The notes: a model not told the origin generated them from the letters alone. A stretch of DNA of 64,000 bases from Calidifontibacillus oryziterrae (GCF_000331575.1 NZ_KB223527.1:283842-347841); one strand, 5' to 3'; shown: positions 33,331 through 42,852, numbered from the stretch's first letter. Made by a program: numbers and translations.

Positions 33331-34437
33331 ATGAATACAAAAATTAAAAAGATCGGGGTGCTCACTGGCGGCGGTGATTGTCCAGGATTAAACGCGGTTA
33401 TTCGAGCTGTTACGAAAACAGCTATTCGGCAATACAATATGGAAGTAGTCGGTATTATAAATGGTTTCAGTGGATTGATTCATAATGACCTCCGTGATTT
33501 AACTGAAAAAGAAGTATCAGGTATATTACCGCGCGGTGGTACGATATTAGGGACAACAAATCGCGATAACCCTTTTCATTATCCTGTTAAAATTAACGGC
33601 GAAACCGTTTATCAAGATGTATCAGATCAAGTGATTGAAAATATGAAAAAAGCTGGTATTGATGCACTTGCGATAATTGGTGGCGACGGTAGTCTTGCAA
33701 TTGCTAATGACTTTGTAAATAAAGGAATTCCAATTGTCGGTATACCAAAAACAATTGATAACGACTTATCGGCTACAGATTTAACATTTGGCTTTGATAC
33801 AGCATTAACAACAGCAAGCGAAGCAATTGATAAGCTCCATACAACGGCAGAGTCCCATCACCGCGTTATGGTGTTAGAAGTAATGGGACGTTACGCAGGC
33901 TGGATTGCATTACAAGCTGGCTTAGCTGGTGGTGCAGATGTTATTCTAATACCGGAAAAGCCGTTTTCAATAGATAATGTCTGTGACAAGATAGAAGAAC
34001 GGGCGAACAAAGGTAGAAAATTTAGCATTGTCGTTGTTGCGGAGGGCGCCGCAGCAAAAGGTGGCGAGATGGTTGTTCAACGTGTTGTTGAAGGTAGCCC
34101 TGATCCTGTTCGTTTAGGCGGAGTAGGTAATCAGGTTGCCAATGCAATTGAACGCGGAACGGGTAAAGAAACGCGGGTTATTGTATTAGGGCATTTACAA
34201 CGTGGTGGTTCCCCAACTGCATATGACCGCATTTTAGGTACTCGTTATGGTGTAAAAGCTGTTGAATTACTAGCAAATGGTCAATATGCTCAAATGGTAG
34301 CTTTAAAGGGTACTGAAATCAAAGCTGTTCCACTTGAATCCGCTATTAAAAAACTTAAACAAGTTGACCCAGAAGGAGAATTAGTAAAAGCTGCCGAATC
34401 TGTTGGCATAAGCTTTGGGACAGATTATTTAAAGTAA
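33331..34437 (+). CDS. pfkA: 6-phosphofructokinase, long (group III-like) form
   Basis: Converts fructose 6-phosphate to fructose 1,6-bisphosphate in glycolysis. Motifs: GVLTGGGDCPGLNAVIRA, GGDGS, PKTIDND, and MGRYAGWIA. At the two specificity positions (E. coli Gly104 and Gly124) the sequence has Gly (GGDGS) and Lys (PKTID). Gly at the first favours ATP; Lys at the second is usual in pyrophosphate enzymes and mixed-type PFKs. At 368 aa it is longer than the roughly 320-aa B. subtilis PfkA. It is monocistronic, so it may be a second PFK rather than the pfkA-pykA one. Confidence 0.92.
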   Translation: MNTKIKKIGVLTGGGDCPGLNAVIRAVTKTAIRQYNMEVVGIINGFSGLIHNDLRDLTEKEVSGILPRGGTILGTTNRDNPFHYPVKINGETVYQDVSDQVIENMKKAGIDALAIIGGDGSLAIANDFVNKGIPIVGIPKTIDNDLSATDLTFGFDTALTTASEAIDKLHTTAESHHRVMVLEVMGRYAGWIALQAGLAGGADVILIPEKPFSIDNVCDKIEERANKGRKFSIVVVAEGAAAKGGEMVVQRVVEGSPDPVRLGGVGNQVANAIERGTGKETRVIVLGHLQRGGSPTAYDRILGTRYGVKAVELLANGQYAQMVALKGTEIKAVPLESAIKKLKQVDPEGELVKAAESVGISFGTDYLK

Positions 34438-34579
34438 AGTTGGAGCAAATTATTTAAAAAATGTAATGGTTTCTACCTAAAATATTTAGGAAGAAATATG
34501 GATAGGTTAGCAGAAAATGATCCGCTTTCCTATCCTTTTTTTCTTACTCTAGAACAATTTATATATCTCTACAAGATTT

Positions 34580-35425
34580 TTATTCATAAAGAAACATTTC
34601 AAGCCTTTTATACTGGTTTTTTGCGTCTTGCCAACCTAGTTCATAAAGTGCTTGTAATTTTACTTTGTTTTTTTCGACACGTCCGACAGGCATGGCAACA
34701 CTGGGCTGTATCACAAATACATTCCCTTTCTGCTCCTCAGCTTTTATGTAGGATAATGTGTCATTGTAGCGCTTATGACGAATCGCTAATAACTCATTGA
34801 TTTTTGGATGCCTTTTATATGTAAAGAAAGACCCTAGTCTACTTGGTCGTTTAAAGTATCCCGCTGGCTTCGTCATTATAATTACAGTTCTTTGATTTCC
34901 ATCCTGTTGTGCTTTTTTGACTGGAATTGGATCAATGATGCCCCCATCAAGTAGGAAACGATTATCATATGCTACAGTCGGTGCAACAAATGGTAATGAG
35001 CTTGAAGCACGAAGAAGTGTTAATAAATGATCTCCATGTTCGTCCTTTCGATAGTAGACTGGCTCTCCTAAATCGCAATCTGTTGCTCCAATTATCAATT
35101 GTTCCGGGCTATTTTTATATGTATCTATATCAAACGGTACAAGCTTATTCGGAATTTCATCGAATAGAAAATCCATTCCAAACAATTCTCGTTTCTTTAA
35201 ATAATTTCGTAAAGAAAGATAGCGTTTATCTTCAGCAAAATCAATATTAACAGCTTTGTTTCTACCAGGTTGACGAGAAAGATACGAAGCAGCCATACAT
35301 GCGCCAGCAGATACTCCAATTACATAAGGAAAATATAAATCCTCTTTCATGAAATATTCTAAGACACCCGCTGTATATAAGCCTCGCATTCCCCCACCTT
35401 CTAATACAAGTCCTGTGTTCACCAT
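34580..35425 (-). CDS. Patatin-like phospholipase
   Basis: Serine acyl hydrolase of 281 aa. Glycine-rich oxyanion loop GLVLEGGGMRGLYTAGV, nucleophile elbow GVSAG and the Asp of the dyad in LLDGGIID are present. Like bacterial YjjU/YqhO relatives it has a C-terminal helical part. Cytoplasmic, no signal peptide. Start ATG 35425 after GAAGAGGGATTAAGTA. Confidence 0.92.
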   Translation of the reverse strand: MVNTGLVLEGGGMRGLYTAGVLEYFMKEDLYFPYVIGVSAGACMAASYLSRQPGRNKAVNIDFAEDKRYLSLRNYLKKRELFGMDFLFDEIPNKLVPFDIDTYKNSPEQLIIGATDCDLGEPVYYRKDEHGDHLLTLLRASSSLPFVAPTVAYDNRFLLDGGIIDPIPVKKAQQDGNQRTVIIMTKPAGYFKRPSRLGSFFTYKRHPKINELLAIRHKRYNDTLSYIKAEEQKGNVFVIQPSVAMPVGRVEKNKVKLQALYELGWQDAKNQYKRLEMFLYE

Positions 35426-35496
35426 TACTTAATCCCTCTTCTATATTCATATATCGTTTTCCTTACTTCCATTATACAAATATCAATGCTTTTAGA

Positions 35497-35540
35497 AAAG
35501 GCTACCAAGCCTTGCACATTAGCAAGACAGGCAGCCCTTA
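35497..35540 (-). terminator. Terminator of the LysM-NlpC/P60 gene
   Basis: Two-part stem GGCTGCC...CTTGC with GCAAG...GGTAGCC on the minus strand, followed by TTTTCT. Confidence 0.7.
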
Positions 35541-35609
35541 GACCCTCGAAACTGATTTCCATAAAAACTCTATTGTTTTGTATAGTTTTTTAATATCGAT
35601 CTAAATTTA

Positions 35610-36371
35610 CTATTTTAATATTCTTGTAACCTTTACCATGCGTGCTTTCCAGTAATGCGTTGTATTACTATAAGCTACCCCTAATGAAGTGGATGCGTGT
35701 AAAATCGTGTTCACATCTACATAAAGCGCGGTATGATCGATACGTCCATCATAATTATTATCATACGATACGATATCGCCAGGTCTTGCTTGTGAAAACG
35801 GAACAATTATGCCCGCGTTCGCCTGATCTGCCGCTATTCGTGGTACAGTGATACCATTTTCCTCATATACACGCTTTATAAATGAAGAGCAATCAAATAC
35901 ATCTGTTCTGGATGTGGAAGCCCCGTACAAATAGCCTGCTCCTATGTACTTTTTCCCTGTATTTAATATATGTTGCCCTGTTACTTGTTGGGTTGGTGCT
36001 GTTTGAGACGATGACACATTGATAATTTGCCCAATGTAAAGCACATTTGGATTCGCAAGCTGTGGATTTGCAGCAATCAATGCGGTAGTTGTTGTATTAA
36101 ATTTTTGCGAGATAATATAAAGCGTGTCTCCAGGTTGCACCGTATACTTAGATGTTGTAGGCGCAGTTTCAGATACTTTTAAAACTTGACCAGGATAAAT
36201 CATAGTTGACGATAACCCATTCCACTCCATAATTTTTGCGGTGGTCGTATTATTTTCATAAGCGACTTTCCATAGCACATCCCCACTTTTAACAGTGTAG
36301 GTTGCAGCATCTGCTTGTGAAGCAAATAATAGGGAGCCTACAAGACTTGCTGTCATAATAAACTTTTTCAT
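35610..36371 (-). CDS. Secreted LysM / NlpC-P60 cell-wall endopeptidase
   Basis: Peptidoglycan hydrolase, 253 aa: signal peptide (to SQADA), two LysM repeats (YTVKSGDVLWKVA and YTVQPGDTLYIIS), then an NlpC/P60 domain with catalytic Cys in VFDCSSFIK and His in RIDHTALYV. It should cut D-Glu-meso-DAP bonds like B. subtilis LytF/CwlS. ATG 36371 has AAAGGAGAG upstream. Clear cleavage site and export. Confidence 0.93.
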   Translation of the reverse strand: MKKFIMTASLVGSLLFASQADAATYTVKSGDVLWKVAYENNTTTAKIMEWNGLSSTMIYPGQVLKVSETAPTTSKYTVQPGDTLYIISQKFNTTTTALIAANPQLANPNVLYIGQIINVSSSQTAPTQQVTGQHILNTGKKYIGAGYLYGASTSRTDVFDCSSFIKRVYEENGITVPRIAADQANAGIIVPFSQARPGDIVSYDNNYDGRIDHTALYVDVNTILHASTSLGVAYSNTTHYWKARMVKVTRILK

Positions 36372-36771
36372 GATGTTCTCTCCTTTGTAAGCTTTTTGGA
36401 TGTTCACTTATTATTTCGAGAGGTTCTATGAATCTATGACCCTATCTTACCAGTGAAATTGAGAAAAAGTTCAGGTAGATGCTACAAAGAGTGGTAATTG
36501 TTAGGGATAACTCCATATATACGTAATTACAAAAAATACCACAAGTTATCTCAGGGTTGATCTTATCCAAAGTTTTCTGATTTTTGCACAACTTAGTACC
36601 ACCTAATATTTGGTAGAGTTAAAATGTGAAAAAACCGTCACATTTTCATGCGACGGTTACTTATTCAATAGTTTAGTTGGATAATTCGATTTATTTTCTG
36701 AGCGTATACTAATGATCTATTCGTTTTGCATATAAAGGCGGTCTGTTGCTCTAAACTGGAGATTACTTTAC
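36372..36771. other. Intergenic region with LysM gene promoter and a terminator
   Basis: About 400 nt without a gene. It holds the terminator of the sugar-dehydrogenase gene (36628-36658), a small palindrome TACCA-N8-TTGGTA (36596-36615), and by position the promoter of the LysM-NlpC/P60 gene. No coding frame of quality was found. Confidence 0.5.
36628..36658 (-). terminator. Terminator of the PQQ-type sugar dehydrogenase gene
   Basis: Stem AACCGTC / GACGGTT (36633-36639 with 36652-36658), followed on the minus strand by six T. Confidence 0.75.
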
Positions 36772-37845
36772 TTACTCAAAATTTAATTTTAATAGACGAT
36801 CATCGTCCTTATCGGGAATTCCTCTACCATCAGTATTATTTGTTATCAAATAAAGCGAATCGCCATCGACTAATAAATCTCTTATTCTGCCAACATTCTG
36901 GTAAACAGGGGTGGAAGTTAATGACCGTAAGTCGAAAGCACGAATTTGCTGGCCCCTTAAAGCAGCAACATACAGCTTTCCGTTATGATATTCCAAGCCT
37001 GATGGTGCCCACGTTTCGTTACCTGAATGAAAGAGAGGTCCAATCATTCCTTCCTTTTTCTCATCACCTTGTATAATAGGCCAACCATAATTTCCTTTTG
37101 GAACGATCAGATTAATTTCATCATGTCCAATTGCCCCATGTTCAGCAGAGTACATTTTCCCTTGCTCATCCCACACTATTCCTTGCGGATTTCGATGTCC
37201 ATAAGAATAGATGTACGAATCTGCAAACGGATTATCTGTCGGAATTGATCCGTCTAAATTCAACCGTAAAATTTTTCCCGCTAGACTTTTAAGTATTTGT
37301 GCGGTATGATTCTTTCCAGCATCGCCAACAGTAGCATATAATTTGTTATCAGGTCCGATAGCTAGTCTTCCACCATTATGTATATTTCCCGCTGGCAATG
37401 TAATTAGTTCCCTTTCCTCAACCCATTCATTTTCGTTCCTCTTTATTAGTACAATTCGATTCCCTTGTCGTCCTTTTTCACGGTATGTGTGATAAATATA
37501 AGCTAAAGAATTTTTTTCATAATCTGGGTGTAAAAGAAATCCTAATAAACCTCCCTCATCCTCTTCTACAATTGATTTTGAAAGTTGTAAAGGCATCTCT
37601 TTTTTTTCCCGATTTTCATTTATATGGATGATTCGACCGCTTCGTTCACTAATGAAAAATTGATTATCCACTTTGACAATATCCCAAGGTACAGTAAGAT
37701 TAGAAGCTATAACCTCAACATTTAAAAACTGCCGATTTTGATTAACAGGTACCGCTTCTTCTTTCGTTGTATCAATTGTCTCAGGGTCAAGTTCAGAGCA
37801 ACTCGTTAAAATGACAAGCAAAATAATTGTGAAAATTTTTCGCAT
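36772..37845 (-). CDS. PQQ-dependent sugar (aldose) dehydrogenase-like lipoprotein
   Basis: Beta-propeller dehydrogenase of the glucose/sorbosone family, 357 aa, with a lipobox at the N-terminus (LLVILTSCSE). Typical blocks are VPWDIVKVDNQFFISERSGR, HNGGRLAIGPDNKLYATVGD, YGHRNPQGI and AEHGAIGHDEIN. The enzyme oxidises aldoses using PQQ; PQQ synthesis genes were not seen, so it may depend on external cofactor or lack that activity. Confidence 0.87.
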   Translation of the reverse strand: MRKIFTIILLVILTSCSELDPETIDTTKEEAVPVNQNRQFLNVEVIASNLTVPWDIVKVDNQFFISERSGRIIHINENREKKEMPLQLSKSIVEEDEGGLLGFLLHPDYEKNSLAYIYHTYREKGRQGNRIVLIKRNENEWVEERELITLPAGNIHNGGRLAIGPDNKLYATVGDAGKNHTAQILKSLAGKILRLNLDGSIPTDNPFADSYIYSYGHRNPQGIVWDEQGKMYSAEHGAIGHDEINLIVPKGNYGWPIIQGDEKKEGMIGPLFHSGNETWAPSGLEYHNGKLYVAALRGQQIRAFDLRSLTSTPVYQNVGRIRDLLVDGDSLYLITNNTDGRGIPDKDDDRLLKLNFE

Positions 37846-38004
37846 TCATTCACCTTCTAATTAATATTTGTTCCCCTTATTTATTATTGCCACTGTTTTC
37901 CATTTATAAAATCAACTGTTATTTTCTTTAGTACTTTCTTGCACCTATTACTTGCATGTGTTTCATTCGAATTTATATTTGAAAATATTTCCATTCCGGT
38001 CCAC

Positions 38005-38037
38005 TAAAAAAGCGAACTAGCTAAAAAACTAGTTCGC
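38005..38037 (-). terminator. Terminator of ypjP
   Basis: Perfect stem GCGAACTAG / CTAGTTCGC (38012-38020 with 38029-38037) followed on the minus strand by six T. Confidence 0.85.
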
Positions 38038-38056
38038 ATTCGTATAGAAAAAGTAA

Positions 38057-38698
38057 TTAAGTATTCATCCAATATGGGGGGGTGTTTTTATCCCAATAAA
38101 TTGAACCCATATCATGGTGATTATGAAAGTTATCAGCATACGTATGGTAATGAAAATTAAACCAGTATCCTTGCTGCGGTGGATGATCCCGTCTAACATG
38201 AAAGCGAATCAAATCTTTACCTGTCTTTCGTTCGTAGACATGAAAGATTTTCTCACCTAGTCCCCCAGCAGGTTTTTCAGATATTTCAAGGTCCCGTACA
38301 TTTTGCTCATCTAACTGTTGAGTTAAGGAAGCAATGGCATCTTCGATTTTCGGTAAAATAACTTCCTTGAATTCATCACCAATTGCGGGTGCAATGGTTT
38401 TGCCAAATTTCATCATCGATAGCTGCTCAGCTTGAACAATAGAATACGCAGTAAAAGATGAAATAAGTTGGTCATAATCATCGATTAAAGAAGCGCGAAC
38501 CCCCCATGAATCTTCGACAGTAGTATCTTGTTCATCCTCGCTCAAGCCATCTTCGACTAATATGCGATCACTTTGATCAGTCAAACCACTATTGTCTTTA
38601 ACATCTTTATTTAGTTCTATCGGCAACTGAGGGACAACCATCCCAAAGGTTAAAATCGTTACGCATACGACAAATAGTTTACTCATCCAAAGCTTCAT
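38057..38698 (-). CDS. ypjP: YpjP-family protein
   Basis: Protein of 213 aa similar to the Bacillus YpjP family. Signal or anchor helix at residues 6-22, an acidic stretch, then the family C-terminus FHVRRDHPPQQGYWFNFHYH ending in a His-rich TYADNFHNHHDMG block. ATG 38698 preferred over an upstream frame extension. The function is unknown; the His-rich tail might bind metal. Confidence 0.82.
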   Translation of the reverse strand: MKLWMSKLFVVCVTILTFGMVVPQLPIELNKDVKDNSGLTDQSDRILVEDGLSEDEQDTTVEDSWGVRASLIDDYDQLISSFTAYSIVQAEQLSMMKFGKTIAPAIGDEFKEVILPKIEDAIASLTQQLDEQNVRDLEISEKPAGGLGEKIFHVYERKTGKDLIRFHVRRDHPPQQGYWFNFHYHTYADNFHNHHDMGSIYWDKNTPPYWMNT

Positions 38699-38859
38699 AA
38701 TTGTAGTTCCCCTAGCGCTATTTTTATATATAATTATTTTCTCACGTTTAATGGGGATTAGCCACAATTTACACAATTTTTAATGAAATTGTAATGTTTT
38801 TGCTAGACAATCTCGCATATTTAAAAATCATCAATTTTGTTGTAAATTTATCCATCCAC

Positions 38860-39111
38860 CTAGATTTGAAGTTGATCGATTTTTGTATGCATATAGCTCA
38901 ATGCTTCGTTCAAAATATCAATTGCTACATTGCGATTATGTCTTTGATCATAAGCATGTTCAACAAACTCTAACAGCTGTGGGTCATTTGCTTGCTCGAC
39001 AATTTCTAGTACCATTTCACCCATTTTATCCACTTCAAAATCATTTTTAATTTGTGTTTTAAATTCTAAAACAGCTTCTGTTAATAGCTGCAACCTCATT
39101 AATTCATCCAT
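38860..39111 (-). CDS. Unknown 83-aa helical protein
   Basis: Predicted all-helical cytoplasmic protein (MDELMRLQLLTEAVLEF ... LSYMHTKIDQLQI). ATG 39111 follows AAAGGAAGGGC. It lies 53 nt downstream of an aminotransferase gene on the same strand. No family recognised. Confidence 0.6.
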   Translation of the reverse strand: MDELMRLQLLTEAVLEFKTQIKNDFEVDKMGEMVLEIVEQANDPQLLEFVEHAYDQRHNRNVAIDILNEALSYMHTKIDQLQI

Positions 39112-39164
39112 ATAACTTGCCCTTCCTTTTCTAAATTGCTAACAATGAGCGAATCGCAATTTTT

Positions 39165-40358
39165 TTAGTTGGAATTATTGATCATAGATCCATTAAATAT
39201 TCCACTTTGTTTAATTCGTCTGACAGCTTCTTTTAGTACATCCTCAGATTGCACTAGTGCAATTCGAACAAATCCTTCGCCTGCTTCTCCAAACGCACTA
39301 CCAGGCGTAACGACTACTCCCGCTTTCTCGATTAAATCATAGGCAAATTGTTTAGAAGAATAACCCGCTGGAATTTCCGCCCAAACAAACATTGTTGCCG
39401 GGGGCCGCGCTACATCCCAGCCTATTTCTCTTAATCCGTCGACGAGTACGTCTCTTCTTGCTTCATATCTCTTGCAGTTTTCCTGTAAAAACGAATCACC
39501 TTCCAACAATGCTACGATCGCCGCATTTTGAATAGGAAGAAACACTCCATAATCTACATTCGACTTCAATTTTGCCAATGTAGCAACTATATCTGCATTT
39601 CCAATCATATAGGCAATCCGACAACCCGCCATATTATAGCTTTTTGAAAGCGAATTAAATTCAACACCGATATCCTTTGCCCCTTCAATTTCTAAAAAAC
39701 TAATCGGCTTTTCCCCATCAAACACAAGCTCTGAATAAGCAAAATCGTGCACTACTACAATATTGTGTTTTTTTGCAAAAGCAACAACCTTTTCAAAAAA
39801 AGTACGGTTTGCCAGCGCAGGAACCGGATTCCCCGGAAAGTTTAAAATCATCATTTTAGCTTTTTCTGCTATTTGTGCTGGAATATTCTCTAAATTTGGT
39901 AAAAAGTTGTTCTCCTTTAATAACGGCATTGTATAAGCTTTTGCCTTCGCAATTCTTACTGCATCCCCGTAGGCCGTATAGCCTGGGTCAGGCACAAGAA
40001 TAATATCATCCTGGTCAACAAGCGCCATCGGTAAATGTAAAAGACCATCTTGAGAACCCATTAGTTGGACAATTTCGGATTTCGGATCAAATGTAACACC
40101 GTAATGTTTTTCATAAAAAGAAAGAACAGCTGCATTAAAAGAAGTTGTTCCCTTTAACGTATAGCCATATTGCTTCGGATCCTTTACACTTTCAACTAAT
40201 GCATCAACGATAAACTTTGGTGGTGGCAAATCCGGACTCCCTATGCTGAGATCAATCATTTGTATGCCTTGTTGTATCTTTGCTTGTTTAAAAGCAGCTA
40301 ATTCTGAAAAAATACTAGTCTCAAATGATTGCATTAATTGTGATGTCGGAATAATCAT
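39165..40358 (-). CDS. PLP-dependent class I/II aminotransferase
   Basis: Fold-type I aminotransferase of 397 aa. PLP-binding Lys in SLSKSYNMAGCR, substrate/phosphate residues in NFPGNPVPA and PDPGYTAYGDA, C-terminal RIALVQSED. Resembles the PatA/LL-diaminopimelate aminotransferase-like group. The amino-donor substrate is not determinable. Monocistronic with the small gene downstream. Confidence 0.9.
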   Translation of the reverse strand: MIIPTSQLMQSFETSIFSELAAFKQAKIQQGIQMIDLSIGSPDLPPPKFIVDALVESVKDPKQYGYTLKGTTSFNAAVLSFYEKHYGVTFDPKSEIVQLMGSQDGLLHLPMALVDQDDIILVPDPGYTAYGDAVRIAKAKAYTMPLLKENNFLPNLENIPAQIAEKAKMMILNFPGNPVPALANRTFFEKVVAFAKKHNIVVVHDFAYSELVFDGEKPISFLEIEGAKDIGVEFNSLSKSYNMAGCRIAYMIGNADIVATLAKLKSNVDYGVFLPIQNAAIVALLEGDSFLQENCKRYEARRDVLVDGLREIGWDVARPPATMFVWAEIPAGYSSKQFAYDLIEKAGVVVTPGSAFGEAGEGFVRIALVQSEDVLKEAVRRIKQSGIFNGSMINNSN

Positions 40359-40561
40359 AATAAAAAAGCCCCCATTTTTGTGTTGTTTCTAATAGTACAT
40401 TTTACCATATGTGGGGGGATTTTATTAAAATATTATTTATTAGAGTAGGGACCATAGTTTTGTTTTGAAAGCAAAAGAACCTTCCCCGTGCTTGCCTATT
40501 GTAATTTATTTAATAATTTAGTAGCTTTATTTTTATAGGTATTTAAGGAGAGAATATAATT

Positions 40562-41464
40562 ATGTCAAAAGCAATTATTATGGCACTAGTTACAGTCGTT
40601 ATATGGGGATCAGGATTTGCAGGTATTCGTGCAGGATTACAGGGTGGATATTCACCAGGGCATTTAGTACTTATTCGATATTCAGTAGCTTCTACTGTTT
40701 TTATTTTATATGCATTATGGCCAGGAGTGAAATTTCAATTGCCGAAAAAAGAGGATTTAGCAAGGATTCTTTTTTTAGGCTGGATTGGAATTAGTGTATA
40801 TCATATTGGAGTAACGTTCGGTGAGCAAACGGTTTCTGCTGGTACTGCTGGTATGCTTATTGGTTCATCACCAATATTCACTGCGATAATTGCAATGTTT
40901 GTATTAAAAGAACGATTAGAAATGCGCGGTTGGCTTGGGCTTGTTATTGGATTTATAGGCATTTTCTTAATTACTATAGGAACCGCAGAGTCATCTTTTG
41001 CTATTTCTAAAGATGTTTTTTTAATATTAATAGCTGCGATTGCAACATCGATTTTTTTTGTATATCAGAAACCGTTATTTAAGAAGTATCGTCCAATCGA
41101 GTTAACTGCTTATTTTACATGGGCGGGAACATTACCCTTTTTTATTTTTTCACCAGGGCTAATGGATTCACTTCAAAACGCAACAATGGAAGCCCACTTA
41201 GCCACTATTTATGTGGGAATTTTCCCAGCAGCAATAGCATATGTCACTTGGGCTATTGCCCTTTCGCTAGGAAATGCGAGTTCAATCTCAAGTATTTTAT
41301 ATATTGAACCAGTCATTGCAATTATCACATCTTGGCTTTGGCTACAAGAATGGCCTAGTACCCTATCTCTAGTTGGTGGCTTAGTGGCAATCTCCGGTGT
41401 TATTGTTGTGAATGGCATTAGATTGCCTCGTCGTACCACTGTAAAAAAGGAGCATAATATTTGA
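40562..41464 (+). CDS. EamA-family (DMT) transporter
   Basis: Ten-helix drug/metabolite transporter, 300 aa, with two EamA repeats (VTVVIWGSGFAGIRAGLQGG at the start; IYVGIFPAAIAYVTWAIAL in the second half) and a VIAIITSWLWLQEWPS helix. Exporters of this family move amino acids or metabolites; the substrate is unknown. ATG 40562 after AAGGAGAG. Confidence 0.9.
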   Translation: MSKAIIMALVTVVIWGSGFAGIRAGLQGGYSPGHLVLIRYSVASTVFILYALWPGVKFQLPKKEDLARILFLGWIGISVYHIGVTFGEQTVSAGTAGMLIGSSPIFTAIIAMFVLKERLEMRGWLGLVIGFIGIFLITIGTAESSFAISKDVFLILIAAIATSIFFVYQKPLFKKYRPIELTAYFTWAGTLPFFIFSPGLMDSLQNATMEAHLATIYVGIFPAAIAYVTWAIALSLGNASSISSILYIEPVIAIITSWLWLQEWPSTLSLVGGLVAISGVIVVNGIRLPRRTTVKKEHNI

Positions 41465-41559
41465 AATTTTTCATGTGCAAAATCTTGAAGTTTGTTCCTC
41501 GGCACACTTTATCTTTGTTTAAGTATTTTCGAGTAATTATTCCGTTACAAAGCTGAAGG

Positions 41560-41714
41560 TTATTTAATCATTTCAATCGTTTCAGTAGGATACCCTTTTT
41601 CTTTAAAAGCAGTAAGAATTTCCTCAATATGGTACTCATCTCTTGTCTCTACTGAAATACTTAATTGAGCAAAGCCAGGAAATATAGGTTTAGCCAGTAG
41701 TATTGTTATTATTT
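41560..41714 (-). pseudogene. ACT-domain fragment
   Basis: A short open stretch reading LLAKPIFPGFAQLSISVET and RDEYHIEEILTAFKEKGYP ending in TAA at 41560. This looks like the C-terminal ACT regulatory domain of a catabolic threonine dehydratase-type enzyme. A stop codon closes the frame just upstream, and the neighbouring frame (ILVAGKPVELL) also looks protein-like, so this is probably a decayed gene. Confidence 0.45.
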
Positions 41715-41753
41715 AACAATTCTACTGGCTTACCAGCGACTAGAATTAACTCT

Positions 41754-42155
41754 CTAACAATTGAGGGACTCCATTTGAAGTTGTAACCATTGACGTTTAC
41801 GAACCTTTCGAGGAATAAATTTTCGAATATCATCCTCGTTATAGCCAACCATCATCCTCTTATTGTCAACGACAATCGGATTACGTAATAACGTTGGATG
41901 TTTTTCTATCAAGTTTAACAATTCCAGCAATGTTAACGTATCAAAATCGAGGTTCAGTTCTTTATAAATTTTTGATCGCGTAGCTATAATTTCATCTGTG
42001 CCTTCACTTGTTAATTCAAGAATCTTTTGAAGCTCTTGTACATTAAGAGGATTTGCCAAAATATTACGCTCAATATAAGAAATATTATTTTTTTCAAACC
42101 ATTTTACAGCTTTTCGCATTGACTCACATGGCGACCCATAAATAATAGCTGTCAT
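41754..42155 (-). CDS. Spx/ArsC-family protein with only one redox-site Cys
   Basis: Spx-like protein of 133 aa. The Spx redox motif CxxC appears as CESM (YGSPCESMRKA), so the second cysteine is Met. The RNA-polymerase-binding part is Spx-like (HPTLLRNPIVVDNKRMMVGY). Spx and MgsR work as disulfide-sensing transcription regulators; loss of the second Cys would remove that switch. Another paralog may be redox-active elsewhere. Cys133 is the last residue. Confidence 0.85.
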   Translation of the reverse strand: MTAIIYGSPCESMRKAVKWFEKNNISYIERNILANPLNVQELQKILELTSEGTDEIIATRSKIYKELNLDFDTLTLLELLNLIEKHPTLLRNPIVVDNKRMMVGYNEDDIRKFIPRKVRKRQWLQLQMESLNC

Positions 42156-42191
42156 TGCAACCCATCTCCCAAAATCTCATATTTTTTTATT

Positions 42192-42803
42192 TTATTTTTT
42201 CAAGCCTTTTTTCAGCATATCAATCTCAAGTACGTAGCTGTTTATAGCTTCCTGATCAGTTAAATTTTGTGCAACCTTTTCGATTAAATTGCGAATTGTA
42301 ATAGTTGCGATAATTTTCATAAGATGAGGTAATTCAATATCTCTTGATATATTTAGGTGGTTTTTATTGATCAATGGACTAATTTGTTGAAATTGTTCAA
42401 TACCACCGTTCGCATTAAAAATAGTTCGAAATGAAGATTCAACTTCATAGGTCATATTTAAAAACGCATTCCTTAAAAAATTTATATTATCTCCCTTCGA
42501 TAATTCTTTAATAATTAGAGAGAACATCTCGGTCATAGCATCAAATAAATCTCCGTCATTTTTGTTCAAACAATATATAAATATTTCTTTACTTTGAATA
42601 ACTTGCTCATTCAGTATATAAAAGTAAGCATCCTCTTTATCCTCGAAATATTGATAAAAGCTTCCGCGCGGAATTTTTGCATTCTTAACTATATTAGCTA
42701 TCGATGCATCGGATAATGGCACCCGCGAAAATTCTTTTCGAAGCGCTTCGGTTAATACTTGTTGTTTTTCTTTTGTTAAATTGTGGAATGTTAATTTTGG
42801 CAA
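42192..42803 (-). CDS. TetR-family transcriptional regulator
   Basis: TetR-type repressor of 203 aa: N-terminal helix-turn-helix (VPLSDASIANIVKNAKIPRG, SFYQYFEDKEDAYF) and a C-terminal ligand domain. TTG 42803 (MPKLTFHNL) is chosen because CTTGGAGGGA precedes it. Palindromes GTGACA-N3-TGTCAC lie directly upstream (42853) and further upstream (43062-43141), so it almost surely autoregulates. No drug pump is next to it; the controlled targets may be elsewhere. Confidence 0.85.
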   Translation of the reverse strand: MPKLTFHNLTKEKQQVLTEALRKEFSRVPLSDASIANIVKNAKIPRGSFYQYFEDKEDAYFYILNEQVIQSKEIFIYCLNKNDGDLFDAMTEMFSLIIKELSKGDNINFLRNAFLNMTYEVESSFRTIFNANGGIEQFQQISPLINKNHLNISRDIELPHLMKIIATITIRNLIEKVAQNLTDQEAINSYVLEIDMLKKGLKK

Positions 42804-42852
42804 TGTAGTCCCTCCAAGATAGTGGTAGGTATAAATATCCATCCGTATCAAA

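Noticed and set aside
34498..34800. 100-codon plus-strand frame overlapping the patatin-like gene
   Set aside because: It is antisense to the well-supported patatin-like gene and has no recognisable sequence or ribosome site.
35497..35540. Possible cyclic-di-AMP or other riboswitch in the gap after the patatin-like gene
   Set aside because: The structure is a simple two-part hairpin followed by T, placed after a gene rather than before one; it is better read as a terminator.
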